A stretch of DNA of 64,000 bases from Eulemur rufifrons (GCF_041146395.1 NW_027182892.1:427001-491000); one strand, 5' to 3'; counted from the stretch's first letter, positions 34,738-48,214 are shown. The notes: generated by a model not told the origin, from the letters alone. Made by a program: numbers and translations.

Positions 34738-37700
34738 TTAACGGTTAGGGTAAAGGTTAAGCGTTAGGGTTAGGGATTAGTGATTAGGGTTTTTGGTTAG
34801 TGTTAGGGTTAGCGGTTAGGAGTTAGTGTTTTATGAAGGGGTATGGTTAGAATTAGGATTGGGGTTAGAGTTAGGGTGAGGTATAGGGGTTAGGTTTAGG
34901 GGTTAGTTTTAGGGTAAAAGGATAGGATTAGGGTTATGGGTTGGACTTAAGTTTAGGGTTAAAGTTTGCTGCTAGGGTTAGGGATAGGGTTCAGGGTTAG
35001 CTTTAGGGGTTCTGGTTAGGGTTAGGTGTTAGGTTAGTGTCAGGGTTAGGTCTAGTCGTGATGGTAAGGTTTAGGGTTAGCTTTAAGAGCTAGGGTTTGG
35101 TTTAATGGTTAGGATTAGGATTAGGGTTAAGGGTTAGGGTAAGGCTTAGGGGTTAGGGTGAAGGGTTAGGGTCAAGGGTTAGAGTTCTTGTTAGGCATAG
35201 CCTTGGGTTTAGAAGTAAGGGTTAGTGTCAGTGTTAGGGTTGTAGGTAGGGTTACGGTTAGGGTTAGTGGTTTAGAATTAGGGTTAGGGATTAGGTGTCA
35301 CAGTGATGACTAGGAGATAGGGTTAGAATTATGGGATGGGGTTGTTCTCAGGAAATGGGTTATGCATTAACGTTAGGATAAGAGGTTAAAGTTAGGCGCA
35401 CGGTGAGGTTTACGTGTTAAGGGGAGAAATAGGAACAGGGTTGGGTGTTATGTTCAGGGTTAGGGTTATCTGTTAAAGGTTTTGTTTATGCTTAGCGCAC
35501 GGGCCCTGTCTGCATTAGGCGGGCGGGGGTAGTTAGGGGGCTGGGATTGTACCCGGGAACCCACTCTATCATACTCAGGGTATGGGCCCGTGGGTTTCAT
35601 GCAGGACACAGTGGTAGAGCCTCCTTTCACGCATGGCATGGGAGGATTGCAGTCTTTCTAAACTCTAAGAAAGCAAGAAGTCTGAGAATTAGATTTAGGG
35701 TTAGGATTATGGTTAGGGTTAAGGATGAAGTTTAGTGTTAGGGTGAGGGCTTAGGGTTAGGGATTAGGGTTAGGGTTAAAGATTACTCTTAGGTTTAATG
35801 GTCACACTTTGGCTTAGGGGTGAGGTTTACGGTTAGGGTTAAGATGAGGGGTTAGGGTTTGGTACAGGGTTAGGGTTAAGTGTTAGGTTTAGGGTTGAAT
35901 ATTAGGATTAGGGTTAGGATTAAAGGTTAGCGTGAGAGTTAACGCTTAGGGTTAAGGTTAAGAGTTAGGGTTAGGCTTAGGGTTAGTTTTAGGGTTAGTT
36001 TTAGGGTTAGAGTTATGTGCTATGGTTTGTGTTAGAGGTTAGGGTTAGGTTTACTGGTCACGGTTAGGGTTACGTTTAGGGTGTAGCATTAGGGTTAGGG
36101 TTAGGGTTAAGGGATAGGATTAGGGATAAGTGTTGGGCTTAGGGTTAGGATTTAGTGTTAGGGTTAGCATTAAGGATTAGGGTTAGAATCAGGGTTAAAT
36201 GCTTGGGTGCGGGTAATGGTTAGGGTCAGGGTTAAGGTTCACGGACAGGGTTAGTGTTAAGGGTTACGGGTAGGTTTAGGGTTCAGGGTTAGTGTTAGCA
36301 TTAGGGCTTAAGCTTAGGAGTAGGCGGTAGGTTAGATTTAGGGTTAGATCTAGGCGTTAGGGTAAGGGCTAGCGTTAGGGTTAAGAGATAGGGTTAGGTT
36401 TAATGCTTAGTATTAGGGTTAGGGTTTGAGGTTAAAGTAAGTGTTAGAGGTTAGGTTTAAGGATCCAAGGTTAGGGTTACTTTTAGCTGTAGTGTTAGGG
36501 TTAGGGATAAGGGATCCCATTAGCATTAAGGGTCTTCCTTACTTTAGGGTTAAGAGTTAGGCTTAGAGTTAAAGGTTAAGGTTAGGGTCAGTGTTAAGAT
36601 TTAGGGTGAGGTTTAACGGTTAGGGTAAAGGTTAAGCATTAGGGTTAGGGATTAGTGATTAGGGTTTTCGGTTAGTGTTAGGGTTAGCGGTTAGGAGTTA
36701 GTGTTTTATGAAGGGGTATGGTTAGAATTAGGATTGGGGTTAGAGTTAGGGTGAGGTATAGGGGTTAGGTTTAGGGGTTAGTTTTAGGGAAAAAGGATAG
36801 GATTAGGGTTACGGGTTGGGCTTAGGTTTAGGGTTAAAGTTTACTGCTAGGGTTAGGGATAGGGTTCAGGGTTAGCTTTAGGGGTTCTGGTTAGGGTTAG
36901 GTGTTAGGTTAGTGTCAGGGTTAGGTCTAGTCGTGAGGGTAAGGTTTAGGGTTAGCTTTAAGAGCTAGGGTTAGGTTTAATGGTTAGGATTAGGATTAGG
37001 GTTAAGGGTTCGGGTAAGGCTTAGGGGTTAGGGTGAAGGGTTAGGGTCAAGGGTTAGGGTTCTTGTTAGGCATAGCGTTGGGGTTAGAAGTAAGGGTTAC
37101 TGTCAGTGTTAGGGTTGTAGGTAGGGTTACGGTTAGGGTTAGCGGTTTAGAATTAGGGTTAGGGATTAGGTGTCACAGTGATGACTAGGAGATAGGGTTA
37201 GAATTATGGGATAGGGGTTGTTCTCAGGAAATGGGTTATGCATTAACGTTAGGATAAGAGCTTAAAGTTAGGCGCACGGTGAGGATTACGTGTTAAGGGG
37301 AGAAATAGGAACAGGGTTGGGTGTTATGTTCAGGGTTAGGGTTATCTGTTAAAGGTTTTGTTTATGCTTAGCGCACGGGCCCTGTCTGCATTAGGCGGGC
37401 GGGGGGAGTTTAGGGGGCTGGGATTGTACCCGGGAACCCACTCTATCATACTCTGGGTATGGGCCCGTGGGTTTCATGCAGGACACAGTGGTAGAGCCTC
37501 CTTTCACGCATGGCATGGGAGGATTGCAGTCTTTCTAAACTCTAAGAAAGCAAGAAGGCTGAGAATTAGATTTAGGGTTAGGATTCTGGTTAGGGTTAAG
37601 GATGAAGTTTAGTGTTAGGGTGAGGGCTTAGGGTTAGGGATTAGGGTTAGGGTTAAAGATTACTCTTAGGTTTAACGGTCACACTTTGGCTTAGGGGTGA

Positions 37701-39717
37701 GGTTTACGGTTAGGGTTAAGATGAGGGGTTAGGGTTTGGTACAGGGTTAGGGTTAAGTGTTAGGTTTAGGGTTGAAGATTAGGATTAGGGTTAGTATTAA
37801 AGGTTAGCGTGAGAGTTAACGCTTAGGGTTAAGGTTAAGTGTTAGGGTTTAGGGTTAGGGTTAGGGTTAGGGTTAGTTTTAGGGTTAGAGTTATGTGCTA
37901 TGGTTTGTGTTAGAGGTTAGGGTTAGGTTTACTGGTCACGGTTAGGGTTACGTTTAGGGGGTAGCATTAGGGTTAGGGTTAGGGTTAAGGGATAGGATTA
38001 GAGATAAGTGTTGGGCTTAGGGTTAGGGTTTAGTGTTAGGGTTAGCATTAAGGATTAGGGTTAGGGTCAGGTTTAAATGTTTGGGTGCGGGTAATCGTTA
38101 GGGTCAGGGTTAAGATTCACGGATAGGGTTAGTGTTAAGGGTTAGGGGGAGGTTTAGGGTTCAGGGTTAGAGTTAGCATTAGGGCTTAAGGTTAAGATTA
38201 GGCGGTAGGTTAGATTTAGGGTTAGATCTAGGCGTTAGGGTAAGGGCTAGCGTTAGGGTTAAGAGATAGGGTTAGGTTTAATGCTTAGGATTAGGGTTAG
38301 GATTTGGGGTTAAAGTAAGTGTTAGGGGTTAGGTTTAAGGATCCAAGGTTAGGGTTATTTTTAGCTGTAGTGTTAGGGTTAGGGATAAGGGATCCCATTA
38401 GCATTAAGGGTCTTCCTTACAGTAGGGTTAAGAGTTAGGCTTAGAGTTAAAGGTTAAGGTAGGGTCAGTGTTAAGATTTAGGGTGAGGGTTAACGGTTAG
38501 GGTAAAGGTTAAGCGTTAGGGTTAGGGATTAGTGATTAGGGTTTTTGGTTAGTGTTAGGGTTAGCGGTTAGGAGTTAGTGTTTTATGAAGGGGTATGGTT
38601 AGAATTAGGATTATGGTTAGAGTTAGGGTGAGGTATAGGGTTTAGGTTTAGGGGTTAGTTTTAGGGTAAAAGGATAGGATTAGGGTTACGGGTTGTGCTT
38701 AGGTTTAGGGTTAAAGTTTACTGCTAGGGTTAGGGATAGGGTTCAGGGTTAGCTTTAGGGGTTCTGGTTAGGGTTAGGTGTTAGGTTAGTGTCAGGGTTA
38801 GGTCTAGTCGTGAGGGTAAGGTTTAGGGTTAGCTTTAAGAGCTAGGGTTAGGTTTAATGGTTAGGATTAGGATTAGGGTTAAGGGTTAGGGTAAGGCTTA
38901 GGGGTTAGGGTGAAGGGTTAGGGTGAAGGGTTAGGGTTTTTGTTAGGCATAGCGTTGGGGTTAGAAGTAAGGGTTACTGTCAGTGTTAGGGTTGTAGGTA
39001 GGGTTACGGTTAGGGTTAGCAGTTTAGAATTAGGGTTAGGGATTAGGTGTCACAGTGATGACTAGGAGATAGGGTTAGAATTATGGGATAGGGGTTGTTC
39101 TCAGGAAATGGGTTATGCATTAACGTTAGGATAAGAGGTTAAAGTTAGGCGCACGGTGAGGTTTACGTGTCAAGGGGAGAAATAGGAACAGGGTTGGGTG
39201 TTATGTTCAGGGTTAGGGTTATCTGTTAAAGGTATTGTTTATGCTTAGCGCACGGGCCCTGTCTGCATTAGGCGGGCGGGGGGAGTTTAGGGGGCTGGGA
39301 TTGTACGCGGGAACCCACTCTATCATACTCTGGGTATGGGCCCGTGGGTTTCATGCAGGACACAGTGGTAGAGCCTCCTTTCACGCATGGCATGGGAGAA
39401 TTGCAGGCTTTCTAAACTCTAAGAAAGCAAGAAGTCTGAGAATTAGATTTAGGGTTAGGATTATGGTTAGGGTTAAGGATGAAGTTTAGTGTTAGGGTGA
39501 GGGCTTAGGGTTAGGGAATAGGGTTAGGGTTAAAGGTTACTCTTAGGTTTAACGGTTACATTTTGGTTTAGGGTTGAGGTTTACGGTTAGGGTTAAGATG
39601 AGGGGTTAGGGTTTGGTACAGGGTTAGGGTTAAGTGTTAGGTTTAGGGTTGAAGATTAGGATTAGGTTTAGGATTAAAGGTTAGCGTGAGAGTTAACGCT
39701 TAGGGTTAAGGTTAAGA

Positions 39718-39748
<31 letters not shown>

Positions 39749-41283
39749 TTTAGGGTTAGAGTTATGTGCTATGGTTTGTGTTAGAGGTTAGGGTTAGGAT
39801 TACTGGTCATGGTTAGGGTTACGTTTAGGGGTTAGCATTAGGGTTAGGGTTAGGGTTAGGGTTAAGGGATAGGATTAGGGTAAAGTGTTGGGCTTAGGGT
39901 TAGGGTTTAGTGTTAGGGTTAGCATTAAGGATTAGGGTTAGGGTCAGGGTTAAATGCTTGGGTGCGGTAATGGTTAGGGTCAGGGTTAAGGTTCACGGAT
40001 AGGGTTAGTGTTAAGGGTTACGTGTAGGTTTAGGGTTCAGGGTTAGTGTTAGCATTAGGGCTTAAAGTTAGGATTAGGCGGTAGGTTAGATTTAGGGTTG
40101 GATCTAGGCGTTAGGGTAAGGGCTAGCGTTAGGGTTAAGAGATAGGTTTAGGTTTAATGCTTAGGATTAGGGTTAGGGTTTGCGTTAAATTAAGTGTTTG
40201 GGGTTAGGTTTAAGGATCCAAGGTTAGGGTTATTTTTAGCTGTAGTGTTAGGGTTAGGGATAAGGGATCCCATTAGCATTAAGGGTCTTCCTTACTGTAG
40301 GGTTAAGGGTTAGGCTTAGAGTTAAAGGTTAAGGTTAGGGTCAGTGTTAAGATTTAGGGTGAGGGTTAACGGTTAGGGTAAAGGTTAAGCGTTAGGGTTA
40401 GGGATTAGTGATTAGGGTTTTTGGTTAGTGTTAGGGTTAGCGGTTAGGAGTTAGTGTTTTATGAAGGGGTATGGTTAGAATTAGGATTGGGGTTAGAGTT
40501 AGGGTGAGGTATAGGGGTTAGGTTTAGGGGTTAGTTTTAGGGAAAAAGGATAGGATTAGGGTTACGGGTTGGGCTTAGGTTTAGGGTTAAAGTTTACTGC
40601 TAGGGTTAGGGATAGGGTTCAGGGTTAGCTTTAGGGGTTCTGGTTAGGGTTAGGTGTTAGGTTAGTGTCAGGGTTAGGTCTAGTCGTGAGGGTAAGGTTT
40701 AGGGTTAGCTTTAAGAGCTAGGGTTAGGTTTAATGGTTAGGATTAGGATTAGGGTTAAGGGTTAGGGTTAGGCTTAGGGGTTAGGGTGAAGGGTTAGGGT
40801 CAAGGGTTAGGGTTTTTGTTAGGCATAGCGTTGGGGTTAGAAGTAAGGGTTACTGTCAGTGTTAGGGTTGTAGGTAGGGTTACGGTTAGGGTTAGCGGTT
40901 TAGAATTAGGTGTCACAGTGATGACTAGGAGATAGGGTTAGAATTATGGGATAGGGGTTGTTCTCAGGAAATGGGTTATGCATTAACGTTAGGATAAGAG
41001 GTTAATGTTAGGCACACGGTGAGGTTTACGTGTTAAGGGGAGAAACAGGAACAGGGTTGGGTGTTATGTTCAGGGTTAGGGTTATCTGTTAAAGGTATTG
41101 TTTATGCTTAGCGCACGGGTCCTGTCGGCATTAGGCGAGCGGGGGGAGTTTAGGGGGCTGGGATTGTACCCGGGAACCCACTCTATCATTCTCTGGGTAT
41201 GGGCCCATGGGTTCCATGCAGGACACAGTGGTAGAGCCTCCTTTCATGCATGGCATGGGAGGATTGCAGGCTTTCTAAACTCT

Positions 41284-41294
41284 AAGAAAGCAAG
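41284..41294 (+). repeat. 5' target-site duplication of L1 copy 2
   Basis: AAGAAAGCAAG, the same 11 bp and the same monomer position as for copy 1. The 3' partner is at 48570-48580. Confidence 0.9.
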
Positions 41295-43291
41295 CGAAGA
41301 TGGCGGAGTGGCGGTGACTGCTCGGATCTGCGCCCCGGCGAGGAACCGTGGATCCGGACCTGCCACAACGCTAGAGGACCGCTCCCACACAGTGAATCCG
41401 TGTGTGAATCCACGGAGTGAATCCACGGAGAATCAGCGTGGGACAAACAGAGCAAGTGAGGTCTGAGGTGAACAGAAATTAAGATCGCGGAACTCTGCGG
41501 AAGGCGCGGAACAGACAGTAGCCAGCGGAGCGCAGGCGGCTGCGCCCGCCCCCAGGTGGGGCAGGGGCAGTCTTTAGGAAAAGCGGCTTGCGCTCCTCAC
41601 TGACCTCCACCCCCAATTGCTTGGAGACCCCCTCGCAAGCCAGAGCAGAATCACCGAGCGAGACGTAGGGCATTGCAGACAGGAGGCTTTTTCGGGAGAA
41701 TAGCTTGGAACCTGGGAAGTCTCGGCTGAGACAGTCCTTGGCGAGAAGGGACGGACCTGTGCCGGGGGGAGGGGCACGAACAATCCCCGATCAGCGAATT
41801 GCGCTGTACCTCTGCGCTACTTTTGTCGGTGTTTCTTCAGCCGGTGGCCCCCGGCGGCTTTGCCCGCCAAACACCCCGGCAGCGGCGGTCCCTGGTCTCT
41901 GCCTGCCGGGGAGCCGGTCCCCCTCCGACCCCGGAGCGCTGCGGGCGCCATCTTGAAAGCAAAGGCGGAACCGCTCGGGAGCCATAAGGTGCCCAGCGGC
42001 TCTCTCTCCCCGGCGCCCCCCGCTGGTCTCTGGGCCCGCGCCATCTCCGCCGGCCGCACTCGGCGTGAAGGGGCGGAGCTGCGCTAAGACGTAAAATAAA
42101 CATTGAGTTGCCGCTCCGGAATCAACGGAGCGGGCGTGAAGGGGCGGAGCTGCGCTAAGGCGCAAAAACACAATCATTGAGCCGCTGAACTATATACTTC
42201 AGAATTGTGTATCCCTTCGTTTAGTGATGCGCTGTGGTGCTGTGTAGCTCTGTTTTTGTTCTTTTGTGTTTGTGTTTTCGCTGTTTCTGGGTTAGGTCTC
42301 TTTGTGTTATTTGTTAGTTTGGTTTTTGTTTTTCCTTTGTCTTGTTTTGTTTTATTTTGCTTCTTTTGTTTTTTTTTTTTTTTTGTTGTTGTTGTTGTTT
42401 TGATTTTTCTTTTCTCTTTCCTTTTTTTCCCTCTTCTCTTCTCCTTTTCTTTTCTCTTTCTTTTTCTTCTCCTTCTGTTCTTTCTTTTCACTTCCCTTTT
42501 TTTTTTCTTTTTTTCTTTTTTTCTTTTCTTTTCTTTTTTCTTTTTCCTTATTTCTTCTCTCTTTTTGCCTTCTAACTGGGAACCCACGGTGAGCTTGGGA
42601 ACGGGCCAGGCCCCTGGCTCTGGTACATACCGGAACCTGAGTAGTCACTCCCAACGCCGGCGATCTGCGGGCGCGCAATAGCCATCTTGGGGCCCACAGC
42701 CAAGTCACTGCGGAGCAATAGGGTGCCAAGAGGCTCCCTGGACGGCCCCCTCCCCTGGTCCACAGACCTTATATAGGGTCCCCACCCACGTCTAAACATT
42801 GACTACTTCTCCAGAAGTGAGAGTGTGGAGCCTGGTCCCTGGGGACATTGGGCCAAGGCAGACTTTTGCCTGTGGGAGTTGCGGCAAATGGGGCGCTGAG
42901 CGAGCGAGGGCACCATCCACTCCCCACAGCTAGTATCTTTCCTGCAGATAGAGACAGAAACCACCCCTATAGAGGAAGAACCAAAGGGAAACAAACAAAC
43001 AAAGAGAATTTTGGTCCACTACTAGTGTGGACCCTACCTGCCCTCTGAAAGACTACAACACAGTGTCCTAACTCACCAAAGCAGTCTTGGATCACTCCAA
43101 TCCTCTAGGAATGGACCCATCAGAAGCAGTCCCCCAACTGAAATAGAAAAATTTCTAAACAATTCACAACAGTCTTCCCCTCTTGCCAAAGGAAGCAATA
43201 TACCTAGACTGCTCCACAGCCTAAGAATAGAGCACAGAGAGTGCTGTTAACCAGACTCAATCTATAAGTAAAGATCCAACGATCAATCTAG
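41295..43291 (+). promoter_or_regulatory. L1 copy 2 5'UTR with internal promoter
   Basis: Same architecture as in copy 1. The YY1-like AAGATGGCGG lies at 41297-41306. The GC-box direct repeat is at 42062-42088 and 42133-42159, 71 bp apart. Unlike copy 1 it has three GTGAATCC units (41392, 41404 and 41417) where copy 1 has one (17240). The promoter role is inferred from L1 family knowledge. Confidence 0.8.
42318..42566 (+). repeat. Polypyrimidine tract in L1 copy 2 5'UTR
   Basis: About 249 bp of nearly pure T/C. The T-run before the GTT repeat (near 42369-42384) is clearly longer than in copy 1. Slippage at such runs explains most of the length difference among the three tracts. Confidence 0.85.
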
Positions 43292-44296
43292 ATGGGAAGG
43301 GCCCAGCGAAAAAACACAGGAAGCACAAAGAATCAAACAGAAAGCTCACCCCCAAAGAGAAATACCGGCTCTCAACCATTTGACACAAACCAGACTCAAA
43401 ACACCAACATGTCACAGGAAGAATTCCAATTATGGATCATAAACAAGCTGAATAATATACAAGAATCAGTGGACAGACAACACAAGGAAAATGCAAAAAA
43501 AATACAGGATTTGGAGGAAAAATTCACTAAAGAAATTGAAATATTGAAGAAAAACCAAACTGAACTCCTAGAAATGAAGAATTCACTCAGAGAGCTACAA
43601 AACACTGTGGAAAGTCTCAAAAGCAGGGTAGATCAAACAGAGGAAAGAATCTCAGAAATTGAAGACAACTCCTTCCAACTAAATAAGTCAGTCACAGAGA
43701 TAGATCAAAAAAGTAAGAGAAATGATCTGAGTCTTCAAGAAATGTGGGATTATGTGAAGAAACCTAACTTGAGAGTTATTGGCATTCCTGAGGGCGAAGA
43801 AGATAATAAGCAAGGGTTGGACAAGCTATTTGAAGACATAATCGAGGAAAATTTTCCAGGCCTTGCCAATACTCTAGACATACAGATTCAAGAAGCTCAA
43901 AGGACCCCTGGGAGATTCATAGCAAATAGGAAAACACCACGCCACGTAGTCATCAGGCTGACCAAAATATCCACTAAAGAGTCCCTTCTCCGAGCTGTAA
44001 GGAGAAAGAAACAGGTAACTTACAAAGGAAAACCCATCAGAATTACGCCAGATTTCTCAGCTGAAACCTTACAAGCAAGAAGAGGTTGGGGCCCCATTTT
44101 CACGCTTCTGAAACAGAATAATGCCCAGCCTAGAATCTTGTACCCAGCTAAGCTAAGTTTTCTATACGAAGGAGAAAACAAGACATTCTCAGATAAACAA
44201 AGGTTGAAGGAATTCACCAAGACAAGACCAGCCCTGCAAGAAGTACTCAAAAGAGAGTTACACACGGATCAGCACAAGAAAGATCCACGAATGTAA
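43292..44296 (+). CDS. L1 ORF1p, trimeric RNA-binding protein (copy 2, intact)
   Basis: 334 codons, close to the 338 of human L1 ORF1p. The family protein forms trimers, coats L1 RNA in cytoplasmic particles and acts as a nucleic-acid chaperone in target-primed reverse transcription. Visible here are a polar, basic N-terminus (1-45), a Glu/Lys/Leu-rich coiled coil at about 45-150, an RRM-like domain from about 157 beginning NLRVIGIPEGEE, and a C-terminal domain at about 253-323 with the conserved ARRGWGPIF stretch at 262-270. The ATG at 43292 is the first in frame and matches the L1 family start. ORF2 follows after 39 bp. The frame is identical in plan to copy 3, with one residue difference seen (V60 versus M). 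In copy 1 the gene is frameshifted. Confidence 0.96.
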   Translation: MGRAQRKNTGSTKNQTESSPPKRNTGSQPFDTNQTQNTNMSQEEFQLWIINKLNNIQESVDRQHKENAKKIQDLEEKFTKEIEILKKNQTELLEMKNSLRELQNTVESLKSRVDQTEERISEIEDNSFQLNKSVTEIDQKSKRNDLSLQEMWDYVKKPNLRVIGIPEGEEDNKQGLDKLFEDIIEENFPGLANTLDIQIQEAQRTPGRFIANRKTPRHVVIRLTKISTKESLLRAVRRKKQVTYKGKPIRITPDFSAETLQARRGWGPIFTLLKQNNAQPRILYPAKLSFLYEGENKTFSDKQRLKEFTKTRPALQEVLKRELHTDQHKKDPRM

Positions 44297-44335
44297 AACT
44301 ACTCAAGAGCTAAAGATCAAATTCCAGATACCACA

Positions 44336-47300
44336 ATGGCTCAGGAGAGAAAACATCGCAATGAAGTTCTACCCAACAAGCTGAACAAAAAACCGTCTCA
44401 CTTATCAGTTTTCTCAATAAATGTGAATGGCTTGAATTCCCCGCTCAAGAGACATAGACTGTCCCAATGGATAAAAAAGCACAAGCCAAGTATCTGCTGT
44501 CTCCAAGAAACCCACCTAAAGAGCAAAGATGCATTTAGACTGAAAGTAAAAGGATGGAAATCGGTATTTCATGCAAACGGTAACGAAAAGAAAGCTGGTG
44601 TGGCAATCTTAATTTCCAATAACTTAGCTTTCAAACCAACAAAAATAATTAAAGACAAAAATGGCTACTACATACTGGTCAAGGGCACAATTCAACAAGA
44701 AGCCATGACTATACTCAATATATATGCACCCAACCTAGGTGCACCTAGATTCATAAAGCAAACCCTACTAGATCTGAACCAGATGATAGATAATAATACT
44801 GTAATAGCTGGAGACTTTAACACCCCACTGACAGTACAGGACAGATCCTCTAAACAGAAAATAAACAAAGACATAATGGACCTAAATAGAATGCTAGAAC
44901 AAATGGGCATGGCTGACATCTATAGGACATTCTACCCAAAGTCCACAGAATATACATTCTTCTCATCAGCTCACAGGACATTCTCTAAGATTGACCATGT
45001 CCTAGGACATAAATCATGTCTTCAAAAATTCAAAAAAATAGAAATTATACCATGCATCTTCTCAGATCACAGCGGAATAAAAGTAACAATGATCACAAAC
45101 AGAAACCCTCACTCTTACTCAAAGTCATGGAAGCTAAATAACCTTCTCCTGAATAATTATTCTATAAAAGAAGAAATCAAGATGGAAATCAAAAATTTCT
45201 TTGAATTAAATGACAATGGAGATACAACTTATCAAAATCTATGGGATGCAGCTAAAGCAGTCCTGAGAGGAAAATTCATATCCATAAATGCCTATATCAA
45301 AAAGACAGAAAACATGCAAATAGACAACCTAACGAATAGACTCAAAGAGCTGGAGAAAGAAGAACAGAACGATCCCAAACCCAGCAGAAGGCAAGAAATT
45401 ACTAAGATCAAATCAGAACTAAATGAAAAGGACAACAAAGAAACTATAAGGGAAATTAATAAAACAAAAAGTTGGTTCTTTGAAAAGATAAACAAAATAG
45501 ACACACCTCTGGCTAGACTAACCAAGAGCACAAAAGTAAAATCTCTAATAACCTCCATTAGGAACATGAAAGGAGAAATCACAACCGATGCTACAGAGAT
45601 ACAAGATATCATCTATGAATTCTACAAAAATCTTTATGCACACAAACTGGAGAACGTGGAGGAAATGGACAAATTTTTAGAAACACATAGTCTTCCCAGG
45701 CTCAACCAGGAAGAAATAGAGTACCTGAACAGACCAATATCAAGAACTGAAATCGAAACAGCAATAAAAAACCTTCCCAAAAAGAAAAGCCCTGGTCCAG
45801 ATGGGTTCACACCTGAATTTTACCATACATACAAAGAAGAACTGGTGCCCATCCTACATAAACTATTCTCCAATATTGAGAAGGATGGAGTTCTCCCCAA
45901 CACGTTCTACCAAGCCAATATAACATTAATACCAAAACCTGGAAAGGACACAACAAAAATAGAGAACTACAGACCAATTTCCCTCATGAATATAGATGCA
46001 AAAATTTTCAATAAAATACTAGCAAATCGAATCCAAGTACTTATCAAAAAAGTAATCCACCACGACCAAGTGGGCTTCATCCCAGAGATGCAGGGGTGGT
46101 TCAACATACGTAAATCTATCAATGTAATTCACCACATAAATAGAAGCAAAAACAAAAATCATATGATACTCTCATTAGATGCAGAAAAAGCATTTGACAA
46201 AATTCAACACCCTTTTATGATAAAAACGCTTAACAAAATAGGCATTGATGGAACCTACCTAAAAATGATACAAGCCATATATGACAAACCCACAGCCAAC
46301 ATCATACTGAATGGGAAAAAACTGAAAGCACTCCCACTTAGAACTGGAACCAGACAGGGCTGCCCATTGTCTCCATTACTTTTCAACATAGTATTGGAAG
46401 TCCTTGCGAGAGCTATCAGGCAAGAGAGCAGAATCAAGGGAGTCCAAATAGGGAAGGAAGAGATCAAACTCTCACTTTTTGCTGATGATATGATGTTATA
46501 TCTGGAAAACCCCCAGGATTCAACCAAGAGACTCCTGGAATTGATTAACGAATACAGCAAAGTCTCAGGCTACAAAATTAATATACACAAATCAGAGGCA
46601 TTTATATATGCCAATAACAGTCAATCGGAAAACCAAGTTAAAGACTCAATACCCATCAAAATAGCAACAAAGAAAATAAAATATCTAGGTATATATCTAA
46701 CTAAAGAGGTAAAGGACCTCTATAAGGAAAACTATGAAACACTGAGAAAAGAAATAGCAGAACTTGCAAATAGATGGAAAAATATACCATGCTCGTGGAT
46801 CGGAAGAATCAACATTGTTAAAATGTCTATACTACCCAAAGTGATCTACAAATTCAATGCAATCCCTATTAAATTACCAACATCATTCTTTACAGACATA
46901 GAGAAAATAATTATACACTTTGTATGGAATCAAAGAAGACCCCGTATAGCAAAAGCAATTTTAAGCAATAAAAACAAAATGGGAGGTATTAATTTGCCAG
47001 ACCTCAAACTATACTACAAGGCCGTGGTTCTTAAAACAGCCTGGTATTGGCACAAGTGCAGGGACACAGACCAGTGGAACACAACAGAAAATCCAAATAT
47101 AGAACCATCCTCATATAGTCACCTAATTTTTGACAAAGCGGGAAAGAATATACTCTGGGGACAAGAATCCCTATTCAACAAATGGTGCTGGGAGAATTGG
47201 TTAGCCACTTGCAGAAGACTGAAACAGGACCCACAGCTTTCACCTCTCACAAAAATCAAATCACGGTGGATAACAGACTTAAACCTTAGGCGTGATACAA

Positions 47301-48214
47301 TCAGAATTCTAGAAGAAAATGTAGGAAAGACTCTTACAGACATTGGCCTAGGCAAAGAATTTATGAAGAAGACCCCCAAGGCAATCACAGCAGCAACAAA
47401 AATAAATGAATGGGACATGATTAAATTAAAAAGCTTCTGCACAGCCAAAGAAACAGTCCAGAGAATAAACAGACCACCTACAGAATGGGAAAAAATTTTT
47501 GCATACTACACATCAGATAAAGGACTGATAACAAGAATCTATTTAGAACTCAGGAAAATCAGCAAGAAAAAATCAAGCAACCCTATCAAAAAGTGGGCAA
47601 AGGACATGAATAGAAATTTTTCAAAAGAAGATATAAAAATGGCTAACAAACATATGAAAAAGTGTTCAACATCTCTAATCATCAGGGAAATGCAAATCAA
47701 AACCACAATGAGATATCACTTAACCCCAGTGAGAATGGCCTTTATCAAAAAAACCCAAAACAACACATGTTGGCGTGGGTGTGGAGAGACAGGAACACTA
47801 ATTCACTGCTGGTGGGACTGCAAACTAGTGCAACCCCTGTGGAAAGCATTATGGAGGTATCTTAAACAGATTCAAGTAGACCTGCCATTTGACCCAGCAA
47901 TCCCATTATTGGGCATATACCCAAAGGAAAAAAGGTCATTCTGTAACAAAGGCACGTGTACCCAAATGTTTATAGCAGCACAATTCACAATAGCAAAGAT
48001 GTGGAAACAACCCAAATGCCCATCAATACATGATTGGATTAGTAAACTGTGGTATATGTATACCATGGAATATTACTCAGCTATAAGGAATGATGAAGAT
48101 ACGACATCTCTATGGTTCTCCTGGAGAGAGTTGGAACCCATTATATTAAGTGAAGTATCCCAAGAATGGAACAACAAGCATCACATGTACTCACCAGAAA
48201 ATTGGTTTCCCTGA
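44336..48214 (+). CDS. L1 ORF2p, endonuclease and reverse transcriptase (copy 2, intact)
   Basis: 1292 codons against 1275 in human L1. The protein nicks target DNA and copies L1 RNA at the nick. The N-terminal apurinic-type endonuclease keeps N29, E58, D160, D220 and H245, equivalent to human N14, E43, D145, D205 and H230. The constant +15 offset reflects an N-terminal extension. The reverse transcriptase has [20 protein letters not shown] and [10 protein letters not shown] motifs and the catalytic FADD at 715-718. The C-terminal knuckle has C1145, C1149, H1157 and C1162. The ATG at 44336 lies 39 bp after the ORF1 stop, and the next in-frame Met is residue 124, inside the endonuclease, which supports this start. 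L1 ORF2 is normally translated by inefficient reinitiation; no ribosome signal is evident here. Confidence 0.97.
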   Translation: MAQERKHRNEVLPNKLNKKPSHLSVFSINVNGLNSPLKRHRLSQWIKKHKPSICCLQETHLKSKDAFRLKVKGWKSVFHANGNEKKAGVAILISNNLAFKPTKIIKDKNGYYILVKGTIQQEAMTILNIYAPNLGAPRFIKQTLLDLNQMIDNNTVIAGDFNTPLTVQDRSSKQKINKDIMDLNRMLEQMGMADIYRTFYPKSTEYTFFSSAHRTFSKIDHVLGHKSCLQKFKKIEIIPCIFSDHSGIKVTMITNRNPHSYSKSWKLNNLLLNNYSIKEEIKMEIKNFFELNDNGDTTYQNLWDAAKAVLRGKFISINAYIKKTENMQIDNLTNRLKELEKEEQNDPKPSRRQEITKIKSELNEKDNKETIREINKTKSWFFEKINKIDTPLARLTKSTKVKSLITSIRNMKGEITTDATEIQDIIYEFYKNLYAHKLENVEEMDKFLETHSLPRLNQEEIEYLNRPISRTEIETAIKNLPKKKSPGPDGFTPEFYHTYKEELVPILHKLFSNIEKDGVLPNTFYQANITLIPKPGKDTTKIENYRPISLMNIDAKIFNKILANRIQVLIKKVIHHDQVGFIPEMQGWFNIRKSINVIHHINRSKNKNHMILSLDAEKAFDKIQHPFMIKTLNKIGIDGTYLKMIQAIYDKPTANIILNGKKLKALPLRTGTRQGCPLSPLLFNIVLEVLARAIRQESRIKGVQIGKEEIKLSLFADDMMLYLENPQDSTKRLLELINEYSKVSGYKINIHKSEAFIYANNSQSENQVKDSIPIKIATKKIKYLGIYLTKEVKDLYKENYETLRKEIAELANRWKNIPCSWIGRINIVKMSILPKVIYKFNAIPIKLPTSFFTDIEKIIIHFVWNQRRPRIAKAILSNKNKMGGINLPDLKLYYKAVVLKTAWYWHKCRDTDQWNTTENPNIEPSSYSHLIFDKAGKNILWGQESLFNKWCWENWLATCRRLKQDPQLSPLTKIKSRWITDLNLRRDTIRILEENVGKTLTDIGLGKEFMKKTPKAITAATKINEWDMIKLKSFCTAKETVQRINRPPTEWEKIFAYYTSDKGLITRIYLELRKISKKKSSNPIKKWAKDMNRNFSKEDIKMANKHMKKCSTSLIIREMQIKTTMRYHLTPVRMAFIKKTQNNTCWRGCGETGTLIHCWWDCKLVQPLWKALWRYLKQIQVDLPFDPAIPLLGIYPKEKRSFCNKGTCTQMFIAAQFTIAKMWKQPKCPSIHDWISKLWYMYTMEYYSAIRNDEDTTSLWFSWRELEPIILSEVSQEWNNKHHMYSPENWFP

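Larger units (their letters stand above)
24379..41294 (+). repeat. Telomere-like 1.88-kb satellite array, block 2
   Basis: Nine monomers between L1 copies 1 and 2, with landmarks at 26069, 27946, 29822, 31384, 33262, 35482, 37358, 39235 and 41098. Intervals are 1,876-1,878 bp with three exceptions. One monomer is 316 bp short (29822 to 31384), one is about 344 bp long because of an Alu (33262 to 35482), and the last (1,863 bp) carries the 13-bp deletion at 40904-40911 that marks L1-bearing monomers. Orientation is the same as block 1. It is a mosaic of the two monomer variants described under findings. There is no gene in this block. Confidence 0.95.
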
